DNA of 64,000 bases from JAJYLM01 sp964547905. GTDB lineage: Bacteria > JAMCPX01. The stretch lies in NCBI GenBank assembly GCA_964547905.1, contig CAZJPN010000040.1, positions 1 through 64,000 of the forward strand, written 5' to 3'. A program made the position numbers and the translations under genes. The notes beneath the pieces are model-generated. The model searched no databases, had not been told where the DNA came from, and was given only the letters and a program-made list of their open reading frames with translations. Shown one piece after another: positions 33,966-42,902 of this stretch; position 1 is the first letter of the stretch, and every line of letters starts with the position of its first letter.

Positions 33966-36950
33966 TCATACCCTCATCTGCTGCCTGTTTATGATTTCAA
34001 GCTGGAGGTCCTTGTCAAGTTCCACGAAGTAGGCGTTGTACCCGGACACCCGCACCAGAAGGTTTCTGTAATTTTCCGGATGTTCCATTGCATCTTTTAA
34101 TGTCTCTGTTGTTACAATATTGAACTGCATCTGCATACCTCCGAGTTCAAAGTAGGATTTTGCGTACGCTGTGATCTGGTCAACGGTTTCTTTATGCGTA
34201 TCCCTTGAATCGGGTGCTACCTTTACGTTGAATGCTATGTTGTTTGGCATCTTCTCCGGCTTAAGCCCTGCTATTGTCCTTATGCTCGAAAGCAGGTCAA
34301 CGCCTTTCACATTCTCCGGGGTCAGTCCCGGTGTAAATGGCTTATACCTTAATCTTCCGCTTGGTAATGCACCTGAAAGTGTACCGAATGCAACATGGTT
34401 TGACATACTCCAGAATCCTACCAAATAATGCCCGCCCCTGTAGTTTGTCCTGTTGTAGAATATATCAAACACTGTATCTATGACTCTCTGGGCAAGCCGG
34501 TTTACCTCTGGATTATCCGAACCGAACTTGGCAACCTTGTTTTGAATCATGGCATGGAGTTTTTCATAGCCCTCAAAGTTGTTGTCAATGGCTTTATGGA
34601 GTGTTTTAAAATCCGCTTTTTTTTCGTCATAAACAAGTTTCTTTATTGTCATAAGGCTGTCCACAATGTCGGTTAATCCGATACAGGCAACGCCTGATGT
34701 ATTGTACATGGCGCCCCCTTCTGTTAGATCCTTGGCACTGTCCATGGGCCCTGTAAACATGGATGAAAGGGTTGGTGTTGGCCGTATAACCTGATGTGCA
34801 AACCCGAGGCTGTTGTTGTAATCTATTGTCTGATATGCAAGGAATCGTAATTGTTTCTCAAATGCACTGAAGAAATCTTCAAATGTAGGGAATGCATCTT
34901 CTTCGATACTGCCTGTTTTACTGCCAATCTGCTCTTCTGCCAGAGGATGGATGCCGTTGTTGAGTGCCATCTCGAGTGCAGCTACCATGTTAAACATCAT
35001 GCTGTTTGTATGTCCGAAGTGTTTGCCAGGTATGGTAGGCTCAACGCACCCCGTAGCACACCACTGCCGTGCATCTTCTTCTTTGAATCCGATACTTTTG
35101 AGGGACTGTATCATTGCCTTATCATTGTGGATAGAAGGGGTTGCAGTTGTTACCATATTTACCTCGACAAGCCTTCTCAAATAGGTATCCGAGTTGATAT
35201 CGGGATAGTACCTGGCATTCATGTTGGGATCACGTATGGTGAGCATCTCAGTGACCTTGAGGAAGATATAGGTCATGTCGTTAACCGCACTGTTGCCGTT
35301 TTCATCTATACCACCGAGCGTGATCGCCTGATCTGAGGATGAGCCACCAAAGAGTTTGTTCCCTATGTCAGCTACGAGCGGTAGATGATCCTGACACCTG
35401 AAAAAGAAATTCCCTATAAGCTCTATTGCCTGTTTTATATAGGTTTCCTTTTCTTCCGCTGTTTTCAGCTTTTGCATATCCGATTCAAAGTACGGCTGCA
35501 GCCACAGATCAAGATGACCGAGCGATAGCCCTGCATTTGTACTTTCGTTGTGCAGGGCAATCCACAGTATCCAGAGAGACTGTACAGCCTCGTACAGTGT
35601 TCGTGCACCATAAGCCGGTACCCTTCCCAGCATATCTGCAACCCTTTTGTAATGTTCTGCAGTACCGTTGGCAGCACCGTGTTTTTGTGTCTCTGTGGTA
35701 AGCCCGATAGCCTCTTCTTTAAGATTATTCGCATAATTAAGTACGCCCTGCAGTGCGATCTCTATTGCACTGTAGAATGTTTTATGTCTTTCATCATCCG
35801 TCTTAGCTTTTCTCTTTGCTGCATCTTCTATTGCAGGAGCAAGTCCGTACTTCAGCATCCTTGGAAAATCAGGAACAGTATGTGATAGGGCAACGGTCTT
35901 CCACATGAAGTACAATACAAACTTTTCATCAAGTTCCTGATACCTCGGAAAATTATTTGTGGAGCGTGCATATTCTCTTACATTGAGATCAGACCAGAAC
36001 GGGAATACCTTTTTGTCTAATGATTCTACTGAGTGCTCGTCTATATCATAAGGCTGGATCTTTCTTGTTGATATTGTTTTCAATTCCGGCCAGAGTGTAA
36101 TGCCGTGACCTTCTGGATAAATGACAACACCAACATCCCTTGATGTTGTTGTCCCGGCAAGCATACTGTTTGCTCGTATAAAGGGTTTTTTATTTGTGAG
36201 GATGTAATTGAGTGCCTGTGCCTGTCTGAGTATTGGGGGTCTTCTTGTGCCTTCTCTGTCATGTTCAAACCCTGTTTTCATAAAATATTCTGTTATAAGT
36301 TCGGGTCTTTCCGGACAGATTGAAGGTTTTGATGAAAAGTGTAAAGCCCTCTGAGCATCAAGGCCCGGAAAATCTTCTATTGTATATTTCTGAAGGTATT
36401 GTTCATCAAGGTATTTTACATTATCATTCGGTTTTGCAGTTAATTGTCCATTCCGGGATATAAGTGGAACATTGTTTTCTTTTGTTTGTTTATCATGCAC
36501 AGATTTTGTTGCAGTATTTGTTACTGCTTTTTTATCTGCTTTTGGCGGTATAAAATTATTAAGCAGATATGCAAATCTGGAAAGGTAGCTCAGATTGCCC
36601 TTGAAGGTAAGTTTGTTGGTCAATAGATAATTTAGCATATCTTCCGGTGAAAGTGTTGCAAATTCTTTGATTATTCCCGGAGATTTGTATATTATCGTCA
36701 GGTCTGCTTTTTCGGGTATGCCGTGCCTTACTTTCATCTTCCCATCGTGGAATATCATGTAAAGTTTTACAGATTTATCACGCGTCTGTATTGCGATTGT
36801 CTTGTTAAAGGTATTGTATTCATTCTTGATCATCTCTCTGAATTTCTTGTTGAATGTAAATTTCAAGGACATGCTCTTAAGGAGCACATACATAATGTTT
36901 TCCAAAACCAGAGGATTTGTTAAGATAGTTTCTTTTGCACTTGTTTCCAT
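33966..36950 (-). CDS. glycyl radical enzyme with N-terminal SCP2-like domain
   Basis: 994 residues; typical family members have about 750-860. Residues about 20-135 form an extra N-terminal domain with the SCP2-like pattern KADLTIIYKSPGIIKEF and LTFKGNLSYLSRFAYLL, then a linker to about 185. The PFL-type barrel follows, with the active-site thiyl motif WCATGCVEP (Cys635, Glu637) and the C-terminal radical loop RVSGYNAYFVELD (Gly970). The GCVEP motif places it with dehydratase, lyase and decarboxylase-type enzymes and not with pyruvate formate-lyase, which has a Cys-Cys pair. The substrate is unknown. GGAGG precedes the ATG. Its activase follows and an SDR precedes it on the same strand. It is oxygen-labile when active, implying anaerobic use. 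Confidence 0.9.
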   Translation of the reverse strand: METSAKETILTNPLVLENIMYVLLKSMSLKFTFNKKFREMIKNEYNTFNKTIAIQTRDKSVKLYMIFHDGKMKVRHGIPEKADLTIIYKSPGIIKEFATLSPEDMLNYLLTNKLTFKGNLSYLSRFAYLLNNFIPPKADKKAVTNTATKSVHDKQTKENNVPLISRNGQLTAKPNDNVKYLDEQYLQKYTIEDFPGLDAQRALHFSSKPSICPERPELITEYFMKTGFEHDREGTRRPPILRQAQALNYILTNKKPFIRANSMLAGTTTSRDVGVVIYPEGHGITLWPELKTISTRKIQPYDIDEHSVESLDKKVFPFWSDLNVREYARSTNNFPRYQELDEKFVLYFMWKTVALSHTVPDFPRMLKYGLAPAIEDAAKRKAKTDDERHKTFYSAIEIALQGVLNYANNLKEEAIGLTTETQKHGAANGTAEHYKRVADMLGRVPAYGARTLYEAVQSLWILWIALHNESTNAGLSLGHLDLWLQPYFESDMQKLKTAEEKETYIKQAIELIGNFFFRCQDHLPLVADIGNKLFGGSSSDQAITLGGIDENGNSAVNDMTYIFLKVTEMLTIRDPNMNARYYPDINSDTYLRRLVEVNMVTTATPSIHNDKAMIQSLKSIGFKEEDARQWCATGCVEPTIPGKHFGHTNSMMFNMVAALEMALNNGIHPLAEEQIGSKTGSIEEDAFPTFEDFFSAFEKQLRFLAYQTIDYNNSLGFAHQVIRPTPTLSSMFTGPMDSAKDLTEGGAMYNTSGVACIGLTDIVDSLMTIKKLVYDEKKADFKTLHKAIDNNFEGYEKLHAMIQNKVAKFGSDNPEVNRLAQRVIDTVFDIFYNRTNYRGGHYLVGFWSMSNHVAFGTLSGALPSGRLRYKPFTPGLTPENVKGVDLLSSIRTIAGLKPEKMPNNIAFNVKVAPDSRDTHKETVDQITAYAKSYFELGGMQMQFNIVTTETLKDAMEHPENYRNLLVRVSGYNAYFVELDKDLQLEIINRQQMRV

Positions 36951-37062
36951 ACCACACCTCCCTAAGCTACTGATTTTTTAGCTCTATGCACAAATTGAGC
37001 CATGAGGCTGCTTCTCTGTTTTTTGATCATATTTTTTCATTATTTTATTCCCCTCTTTATTA

Positions 37063-37845
37063 TTACCCTTTTCTCTGGCTGCCTGTGATCTGAACAAATT
37101 TATTCAAAAAATGTATGACCTTTGCAGTAGGTCCAGGATACACAGATAGCTTCCTTTTCCGTATCCCCTTTATCGACTCTTTGATTACATGATCGGCCTT
37201 GTCCACAACAATCTTGATCACCTTTCCTGTTGGACTGATGCCGTAATCATCGGATTGCAGGATGGGCGTATCAGCCCAGAAAGGGTATAGAATGGTTACA
37301 TCAATACCTTTTGAATGGACCTCCCCGTACAGAGACAGCCCGAACCCGCGCATTCCGAACTTCGAGGCTGAATATGCAGTACTGTACCTGGCACCGACGA
37401 ACCCTGCGACAGATGACATGAGCACAATATGTCCCTTTTTCCTTTTCAGCATAGCCGGCAGGAACATATAGGTAAGACGCATCGTTGCAAGCAGGTTTGT
37501 TTCCATAAGCTGTTCCCATTTGTCCCGCGGAACTTCTTGAAAATCTCCGTATGCAATAATGCCGGCATTGTTTATCAAAATGTCTATATCCGGGGTTATC
37601 TCAAGACACCTGTCGTATAATTCCTCACATCCTTTTTTGTCGGAAAGGTTTGCGTTGATCAGTCCGATAATCTTGCCTCCCGCATTGGATGAACCTAAAC
37701 GATCAGCCATGCTGTCAAGCTTTGATTTGTTCCGACCACTGAGTATAAGATACGCCCCTAACTCATAAAACTGCTTTGCAAATTCCTGCCCAAATCCGCC
37801 TGTTGCTCCAGTAACCAATATCTTTTTACCGAACAATGATTTCAT
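37063..37845 (-). CDS. short-chain dehydrogenase/reductase
   Basis: 260 residues. The cofactor motif is VTGATGGFGQEFA, the NNAG motif is present, and the catalytic residues are Ser (MSSVAGFVG), Tyr and Lys (YSASKFGMRG). Residue choices after the first strand (SGRN) suggest NADP(H). It lies 112 bp upstream of the glycyl radical enzyme on the same strand, so it may process its substrate or product. The C-terminal basic tail (RKRKLSVYPG...) is seen in SDRs acting on lipid-like substrates, which fits the SCP2-like domain of its neighbour, but this is an inference. Confidence 0.9.
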   Translation of the reverse strand: MKSLFGKKILVTGATGGFGQEFAKQFYELGAYLILSGRNKSKLDSMADRLGSSNAGGKIIGLINANLSDKKGCEELYDRCLEITPDIDILINNAGIIAYGDFQEVPRDKWEQLMETNLLATMRLTYMFLPAMLKRKKGHIVLMSSVAGFVGARYSTAYSASKFGMRGFGLSLYGEVHSKGIDVTILYPFWADTPILQSDDYGISPTGKVIKIVVDKADHVIKESIKGIRKRKLSVYPGPTAKVIHFLNKFVQITGSQRKG

Positions 37846-38082
37846 CGTTTTACCTGATTACCTTCCCTTAAAAAGAATAGCGTCATTATAGCGGTGTTAT
37901 TTTTAAAGTCAAAGGGAAGAATTGACTCAAACACGCAAAGGGAAAGGTCGCTTGTTTGTTTGGGGTATCATGACCTGACTTCCACCGGGGTAGCATTTGC
38001 AGATGAATGGACTCCTACATTCGCTTGACAAGAATGGTTTTATTAGGTAGCCAGATCTAATCAAACTAAAAGTGAGGCACAG

Positions 38083-38406
38083 ATGTACGCAGTGATAAAA
38101 CATTCCGGGAAACAATTCACGGTAAAACAGGGTGATGTTGTAGCTCTTGACAGGATAGAAGATGCTCAGAAAGATACGGAGCTGCAAATTACCGATGTTC
38201 TTCTTGTGAATGATGGCGCAAGCACCATTATCGGTACCCCTATCGTGGCCAATGCGTTTGTTAAGTTAAAGGTATTGGGCGAAAAAAAAGGTGATAAGAT
38301 AGTTATCTTCAAACACAGAAGGAGAAAGAATTACAGGAAGAAGCAGGGGTTTAGGCAGATTTTTACAACGGCGAAGGTCGAAGACATTATATATAAAAAC
38401 AATTGA
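38083..38406 (+). CDS. rplU: 50S ribosomal protein L21
   Basis: 107 residues, starting MYAVIKHSGKQF. The signature KRRRKNYRKKQGFRQ is fully typical. GAGG precedes the ATG. It is the first gene of the conserved run rplU-rpmA-obgE-proB-proA-nadD-rsfS-rlmH. L21 is a 23S rRNA-binding protein of the large subunit. Confidence 0.98.
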   Translation: MYAVIKHSGKQFTVKQGDVVALDRIEDAQKDTELQITDVLLVNDGASTIIGTPIVANAFVKLKVLGEKKGDKIVIFKHRRRKNYRKKQGFRQIFTTAKVEDIIYKNN

Positions 38407-38415
38407 GGTGTTCTC

Positions 38416-38667
38416 ATGGCACATAAAAAAGGACAGAGCAGTTCGGTAAACGGAAGGGACAGTCAAGGACAAAGGCGTGGAGTGAAACTTTTTGCAGGGC
38501 AGCCAGCAAAAGCAGGTAATATAATCATAAGACAGGTTGGTGAAAAATACAAAGCAGGGAAGAATACAGGTCTTGGTAAAGATTTTACAATATTTGCTCT
38601 CAAAGATGGTATTGTGAAATTCACACGCTCAAGTAACAAGGTAACAGTCAATGTGATTTCCGCCTGA
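38416..38667 (+). CDS. rpmA: 50S ribosomal protein L27
   Basis: 83 residues. The N-terminus MAHKKGQSSSVNGRDSQGQR has the usual flexible basic arm that reaches toward the peptidyl-transferase centre. The conserved GNIIIRQ and HxAGKNTGLGKDFTIFAL-like segments are present (here YKAGKNTGLGKDFTIFA). It is nine bases after rplU. Confidence 0.97.
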   Translation: MAHKKGQSSSVNGRDSQGQRRGVKLFAGQPAKAGNIIIRQVGEKYKAGKNTGLGKDFTIFALKDGIVKFTRSSNKVTVNVISA

Positions 38668-38803
38668 TATAAGCGGCTATAGAGATAGTAAAATTTAATC
38701 CCCACGACCCAAGCCCCGCTTGGTTACCACCTCCCCATCAAGCAAATCTTTACTCACATCTTTTACTGGATGGATCAGAAGTGTAGTTATGATTGAAAGA
38801 TTC

Positions 38804-38824
38804 CCACTCTTAAGATAAGAGTGG
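38804..38824 (+). promoter_or_regulatory. perfect 9-bp hairpin immediately before the obgE ribosome-binding site
   Basis: CCACTCTTA-AGA-TAAGAGTGG forms a perfect nine-base-pair stem with a three-base loop. It ends just before the GGAGGGGAG ribosome-binding site of obgE. Its position suggests an effect on RNA processing or translation in the 169-bp rpmA-obgE gap. It has no U-run, so it is not a simple terminator. Confidence 0.4.
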
Positions 38825-38836
38825 TGGAGGGGAGTT

Positions 38837-39823
38837 ATGAAATTTATTGATACTGCAGAGATCCATGTCAAAGCCGGCAACGGAGGGAACGGCTGTGTCA
38901 GCTTCAGACGGGAAAAGTATGTACCGAGGGGCGGTCCTGACGGAGGCGACGGAGGGAATGGCGGGAATATCATTATCCGAAGTTCAACAAGACTGTTCAC
39001 CCTGATCGATTTCCGCTATGTGCGGCATTACCGCGCAAAAAACGGCGTTCACGGCAAGGGTAAGAACATGTACGGCAGGAACGGTGAGGATCGCATTGTT
39101 GAGGTGCCTGTAGGAACACAGATATACGATGTTGATACAGACAAGCTTATAGCTGATCTGTCAAAACCTGATCAAGAGATCATTATTGCAAAGGGCGGTA
39201 AGGGCGGAAAGGGAAACTCCAGATTTGTCAGTTCTACCCATCAGGTACCGCTTGAGTCTGAACCCGGTGAGCCGGGAGAACAAAGGCACATAAGACTCGA
39301 ATTAAAACTGCTTGCGGATGTCGGACTCGTCGGTTTTCCAAACGTAGGGAAGTCCAGCTTGATCAAAAGGATATCCAATGCACATCCAAAGGTTGCTGAT
39401 TATCCGTTTACCACTATTGCGCCGATTCTTGGCATTGTACGCTATAAGAACGAAAAAAGTTTTGTGGTTGCAGACATACCCGGATTAATAGAAGGGGCAC
39501 ATAAGGGTAAAGGACTTGGGGATCAATTTCTGAAACATATTGAAAGGACGAAACTTATTGTCCATATACTGGATGCAACGAGAGACAGCGATCCGTATAA
39601 TGATTATCAGGTTATAAATAATGAATTGCAGAGTTATAGCGAATCACTGGTTAAAAAGGAGCAGCTTGTTGTCATGAATAAAATTGATATTCCTGTTGTA
39701 AGAAACAAATTGATGGATTATATAAATATATTTAAGACGCATAAAATCGAGGTTTACACTGTATCATGCGTTACCAGTGAAGGTGTTGATAAACTGGTTG
39801 ATGAGATTGCGAAAAGGTTATAA
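38837..39823 (+). CDS. obgE: GTPase Obg (ribosome assembly)
   Basis: 328 residues. The glycine-rich Obg fold (about 1-158) has KAGNGGNGCVSFRREKYVP and GGPDGGDGGNGG. The G domain begins with VGFPNVGKSSL (G1), followed by DIPG (G3) and NKID (G4). The optional C-terminal OCT domain is absent, as in many Obg proteins. It acts in 50S maturation and in stringent-response signalling. The SD is GGAGGGGAG. Confidence 0.97.
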   Translation: MKFIDTAEIHVKAGNGGNGCVSFRREKYVPRGGPDGGDGGNGGNIIIRSSTRLFTLIDFRYVRHYRAKNGVHGKGKNMYGRNGEDRIVEVPVGTQIYDVDTDKLIADLSKPDQEIIIAKGGKGGKGNSRFVSSTHQVPLESEPGEPGEQRHIRLELKLLADVGLVGFPNVGKSSLIKRISNAHPKVADYPFTTIAPILGIVRYKNEKSFVVADIPGLIEGAHKGKGLGDQFLKHIERTKLIVHILDATRDSDPYNDYQVINNELQSYSESLVKKEQLVVMNKIDIPVVRNKLMDYINIFKTHKIEVYTVSCVTSEGVDKLVDEIAKRL

Positions 39824-39837
39824 CAAATAAAACAATT

Positions 39838-40974
39838 ATGAAAAAATTGGTTGTTAAAATAGGAAGTTCCGTTTTAACCCTTGAGAACGGTAATCCCGAT
39901 CCTATTAGGTTCAGGATATTTGCAAAAGATGTATCCCGTGTGATCGAAAAAGGATATGCTGTCGTGATTGTATCATCAGGTGCAATAGCGTTCGGTATCT
40001 CTATTGCCGGGAAATCACTTGCTCCCGTGAGTATACCCAATAAACAGGTATTATCGAGCATAGGACAGCCTTTACTTATCAACGCATATATGACCAACCT
40101 CAAGCCCTACAATAAGGTTGTTACTCAGGTACTTCTCACACATGAGGATTTTATTGACAGGCAAAGATATCTCAATGCAAGGAGATCCATGGATCTGATG
40201 CTTGAAAAAGGATTCATCCCTGTTGTGAATGAAAATGATGCAATATCCGTGGATGAGATTAAAGTTGGAGATAATGATACTCTTTCTGCGATGGTTGCCG
40301 CTATGATCAATGCGGACAGGCTTATAATTCTCAGCAATATAGATGCAATCTTTGACAAAGACCCCAATAAGTACAGTGATGCGAAGCCTATCAGTGAAAT
40401 AAAACATATTGAACAGTACAAGATCTTTGATGACAGCAAGAGCAGGTATGGTGTCGGCGGTATAAAAACCAAGATATCCGCCGCCAAGCAGCTTGCGCGA
40501 ATAGGTATAAGCACGACAATAGCAAACGGTAAGATAGAAAATATTATAACAAAACTTATAGATCAGTTCGCGCAGGGAAGCGGCGAAAGGCTTGGTACAA
40601 CTGTTTTAGCGGGCCAGAGGAAGATAAACGGTACAAAAAAATGGGTCAGTCTCCTCCTGAAATCCTCCGGTTCTATAACTGTGGATGAGGGGGCTTTGTC
40701 GGCCTTGTCAAAAAATAAAAGTCTGCTCGCTGCGGGTATCATGAATGTATCAGGGACGTTTAAACAGGGGGATGTTATAAGTATAACAGATGTTCATGGT
40801 CGAGAAATAGGCAGGGGTATAACAAATTATTCTGCTCCTGAGATAGGAATGATAAAGGGCAAGAAATCCTCACAAATCAACAGCTCGCTGGGGTATTTTA
40901 AAGGGGATGAGGTCATCCACAGGGATAATCTTATGCTGACCTCCTCCATTTCCCCCTTTAGCAAAGGGGGATGA
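39838..40974 (+). CDS. proB: glutamate 5-kinase with C-terminal PUA domain
   Basis: 378 residues. The N-terminal amino-acid kinase domain (KLVVKIGSSVLT; VVNENDAISVDEIKVGDND) phosphorylates glutamate in the first step of proline synthesis. The C-terminal PUA domain (about 278-360) ends in GDEVIHRDNL. The last dozen residues (LTSSISPFSKGG) are encoded by a G-rich palindromic repeat that starts near 40945, so the repeat supplies the stop codon and the native tail was probably shorter. It is followed by proA. Confidence 0.95.
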   Translation: MKKLVVKIGSSVLTLENGNPDPIRFRIFAKDVSRVIEKGYAVVIVSSGAIAFGISIAGKSLAPVSIPNKQVLSSIGQPLLINAYMTNLKPYNKVVTQVLLTHEDFIDRQRYLNARRSMDLMLEKGFIPVVNENDAISVDEIKVGDNDTLSAMVAAMINADRLIILSNIDAIFDKDPNKYSDAKPISEIKHIEQYKIFDDSKSRYGVGGIKTKISAAKQLARIGISTTIANGKIENIITKLIDQFAQGSGERLGTTVLAGQRKINGTKKWVSLLLKSSGSITVDEGALSALSKNKSLLAAGIMNVSGTFKQGDVISITDVHGREIGRGITNYSAPEIGMIKGKKSSQINSSLGYFKGDEVIHRDNLMLTSSISPFSKGG

Positions 40975-40985
40975 AGGGGGATTAA
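40943..40985. repeat. CCCCCTTT/AAAGGGGG hairpin repeat overlapping the proB stop
   Basis: A perfect stem CCCCCTTT-AGC-AAAGGGGG lies at 40952-40970, followed by GATGAAGGGGGATTAAGG. This CCCCCTTT-type repeat with a trailing GGGGGATT unit is a well-known intergenic element in many bacteria. It is related in composition, though not in detail, to the repeats at 6038 and 57914. It covers the 3' end of proB and the 22-bp gap before proA. Confidence 0.65.
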
Positions 40986-40996
40986 GGATTGGATAT

Positions 40997-42250
40997 ATGA
41001 ATAAAAACGATGTAACAAGCACAGCACAAAAGGCAAAACAAGCGGGTCTGAAACTCGGAGCTGCAGGCACAGCAAAAAAAGACGCAGCACTTCAATTTAT
41101 GTCTGCAGGGCTTATGGAGTATGGTGCATTGATTATGAAAGCTAATACTGTTGATGTTGATAATGCAAGAAAACAGGGCTTTCAATCGGCTTTTATTGAC
41201 AGACTTATAATTACAGAGAAAACACTCAAATCCATGGTTGACAGCATACATGAGGTTAAGGCATTGAAAGATCCTGTAGGTGAGATCACAAGGGCGTGGA
41301 CACGTCCGAACGGATTACTTGTCGGCAGGATGCGCATACCCCTCGGCGTTATACTTATGATATACGAATCAAGACCGAATGTTACAGCAGATGCATCAGC
41401 ACTGTGCATAAAATCAGGCAATGCCGTGATTTTAAAAGGCGGCTCTGAAGCAATCAATTCAAACAGGGCGATAGTTCAGGTATTATCGGATGCCTTAAAA
41501 AAGGCAGACCTGCCATCCGGAGCTATACAGTTTATCGATACGCATGATAAAGACGTGCTGTATGAATTTTTGAAACAGGATGAGCTTATAGATCTTGTCA
41601 TACCGAGAGGCGGAGAAGAACTTATAAGGGCGGTTGCGCAGCATTCTCGAATCCCCGTGTTAAAACACTATAAAGGTATTTGTCATATATTCGTTGATGC
41701 GGATGCGGATATGAACATGGCAAAGAGCGTTTGCTTCAATGCGAAGGTACAAAGGCCTGGTGTTTGCAATGCAATGGAAACGATGCTTGTACACAAGGAT
41801 ATTGCAGCGCAATTTTTACCGGAGATGATAGATATGTACAGAAAAGCAGGGGTTGAGATCCGGGGGTGTGAGAAAACCGGAGAAATAATAAATAATATAA
41901 AGCCGGCAACAGAGCAGGATTGGTTTACGGAATATCTTGACCTTATCCTTTCGGTAAGGGTTGTGGATTCGATCGATCAGGCTATAGAACATATAAATCA
42001 TTACGGATCACATCACACGGATTCTATAATAACTAAAAATGTCGAACATTCCATGAGATTCTTTCGGGAGGTGGATTCGTCCACAGTACTGGTAAATGCT
42101 TCCACAAGGTTCAGCGACGGTTTCCAGCTTGGACTTGGTGCTGAGATAGGCATATCAACTTCAAAGCTGCACGCTTTTGGTCCCATGGGACTTGAGGAAT
42201 TAACCGCCCAGAAATTCGTTATCATGGGTAATGGACAGATCAGGGAATAA
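40997..42250 (+). CDS. proA: glutamate-5-semialdehyde dehydrogenase (gamma-glutamyl phosphate reductase)
   Basis: 417 residues, the normal ProA length. It is NADPH dependent and reduces glutamyl-5-phosphate in proline synthesis. The catalytic cysteine lies in KVQRPGVCNAMETMLVH, and VIPRGGEELI and ILKGGSEAINSN are family signatures. It overlaps nadD by 20 bases if the nadD start at 42231 is used. Confidence 0.97.
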   Translation: MNKNDVTSTAQKAKQAGLKLGAAGTAKKDAALQFMSAGLMEYGALIMKANTVDVDNARKQGFQSAFIDRLIITEKTLKSMVDSIHEVKALKDPVGEITRAWTRPNGLLVGRMRIPLGVILMIYESRPNVTADASALCIKSGNAVILKGGSEAINSNRAIVQVLSDALKKADLPSGAIQFIDTHDKDVLYEFLKQDELIDLVIPRGGEELIRAVAQHSRIPVLKHYKGICHIFVDADADMNMAKSVCFNAKVQRPGVCNAMETMLVHKDIAAQFLPEMIDMYRKAGVEIRGCEKTGEIINNIKPATEQDWFTEYLDLILSVRVVDSIDQAIEHINHYGSHHTDSIITKNVEHSMRFFREVDSSTVLVNASTRFSDGFQLGLGAEIGISTSKLHAFGPMGLEELTAQKFVIMGNGQIRE

Positions 42251-42902
42251 GGACGTGAAGAGTCGTTTTGGTATTCTTGGGGGCAGCTTCAACCCAATAC
42301 ATGTAGGCCATTTGAGAGGGGCCGAAGAAATACGGCAGCGATTCTCACTTGAAAAGATCCTGTTTATACCAACCTATGTACCACCGCATAAGCCTGCGGA
42401 GTCTGTGCTGGAATACCGTCATAGAAAAAATATGACCGGCATAGCGATCAATACCAATCCTGGTTTTATACTCGAAGATATCGAAGAACATCTTCCGTCG
42501 CCGTCCTATACGTACCGAACCATTCAGGCTCTCATACAAAAATACGGCAGTGATGCTGAGTTTAGCTTTATTTTGGGCGAAGATGATTTTGCAAATATTA
42601 ATACATGGCATTTACCGTCTACAATCTTTTCATTGTGTTCATTAGTAGTAATAACCAGACATGACACCCCTAAAAACCTTAAGCAGCTTTTACCTGTTGA
42701 CCTAAAGGACGAATTCTGGTACAAAGAACAAAAAGGGATTTTGATGCATAAAAACGGAAAAAAGGTTTACCTGTCTTCTTTGCCTGTGCTTGATATTTCA
42801 TCAAGCGAGATAAGGGCTCTTGTTCAACGGCGCATGTCAATACGTTATCTTACGCCGGATCCAGTAATAGAATATATAGAAAAGGAGAGGCTGTACTATT
42901 AG
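42231..42902 (+). CDS. nadD: nicotinate-nucleotide adenylyltransferase
   Basis: 223 residues. NadD joins nicotinate mononucleotide to AMP in NAD synthesis. The nucleotidyltransferase motif is GGSFNPIHVGHL (with the HxGH signature), and the C-terminal SSSEIR motif (here ISSSEIRALV) is present. The ATG at 42231 lies inside proA; an in-frame GTG at 42255 is the alternative start, and neither has a good Shine-Dalgarno. The rsfS start region overlaps its 3' end. Confidence 0.95.
   Translation: MDRSGNKDVKSRFGILGGSFNPIHVGHLRGAEEIRQRFSLEKILFIPTYVPPHKPAESVLEYRHRKNMTGIAINTNPGFILEDIEEHLPSPSYTYRTIQALIQKYGSDAEFSFILGEDDFANINTWHLPSTIFSLCSLVVITRHDTPKNLKQLLPVDLKDEFWYKEQKGILMHKNGKKVYLSSLPVLDISSSEIRALVQRRMSIRYLTPDPVIEYIEKERLYY

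Noticed and set aside
38025..38053. TTGACA at 38025-38030 before rplU as a promoter
   Set aside because: The -35 is perfect but no acceptable -10 lies 16-18 bp away (TAGCCA is poor), so it was not listed as a feature.
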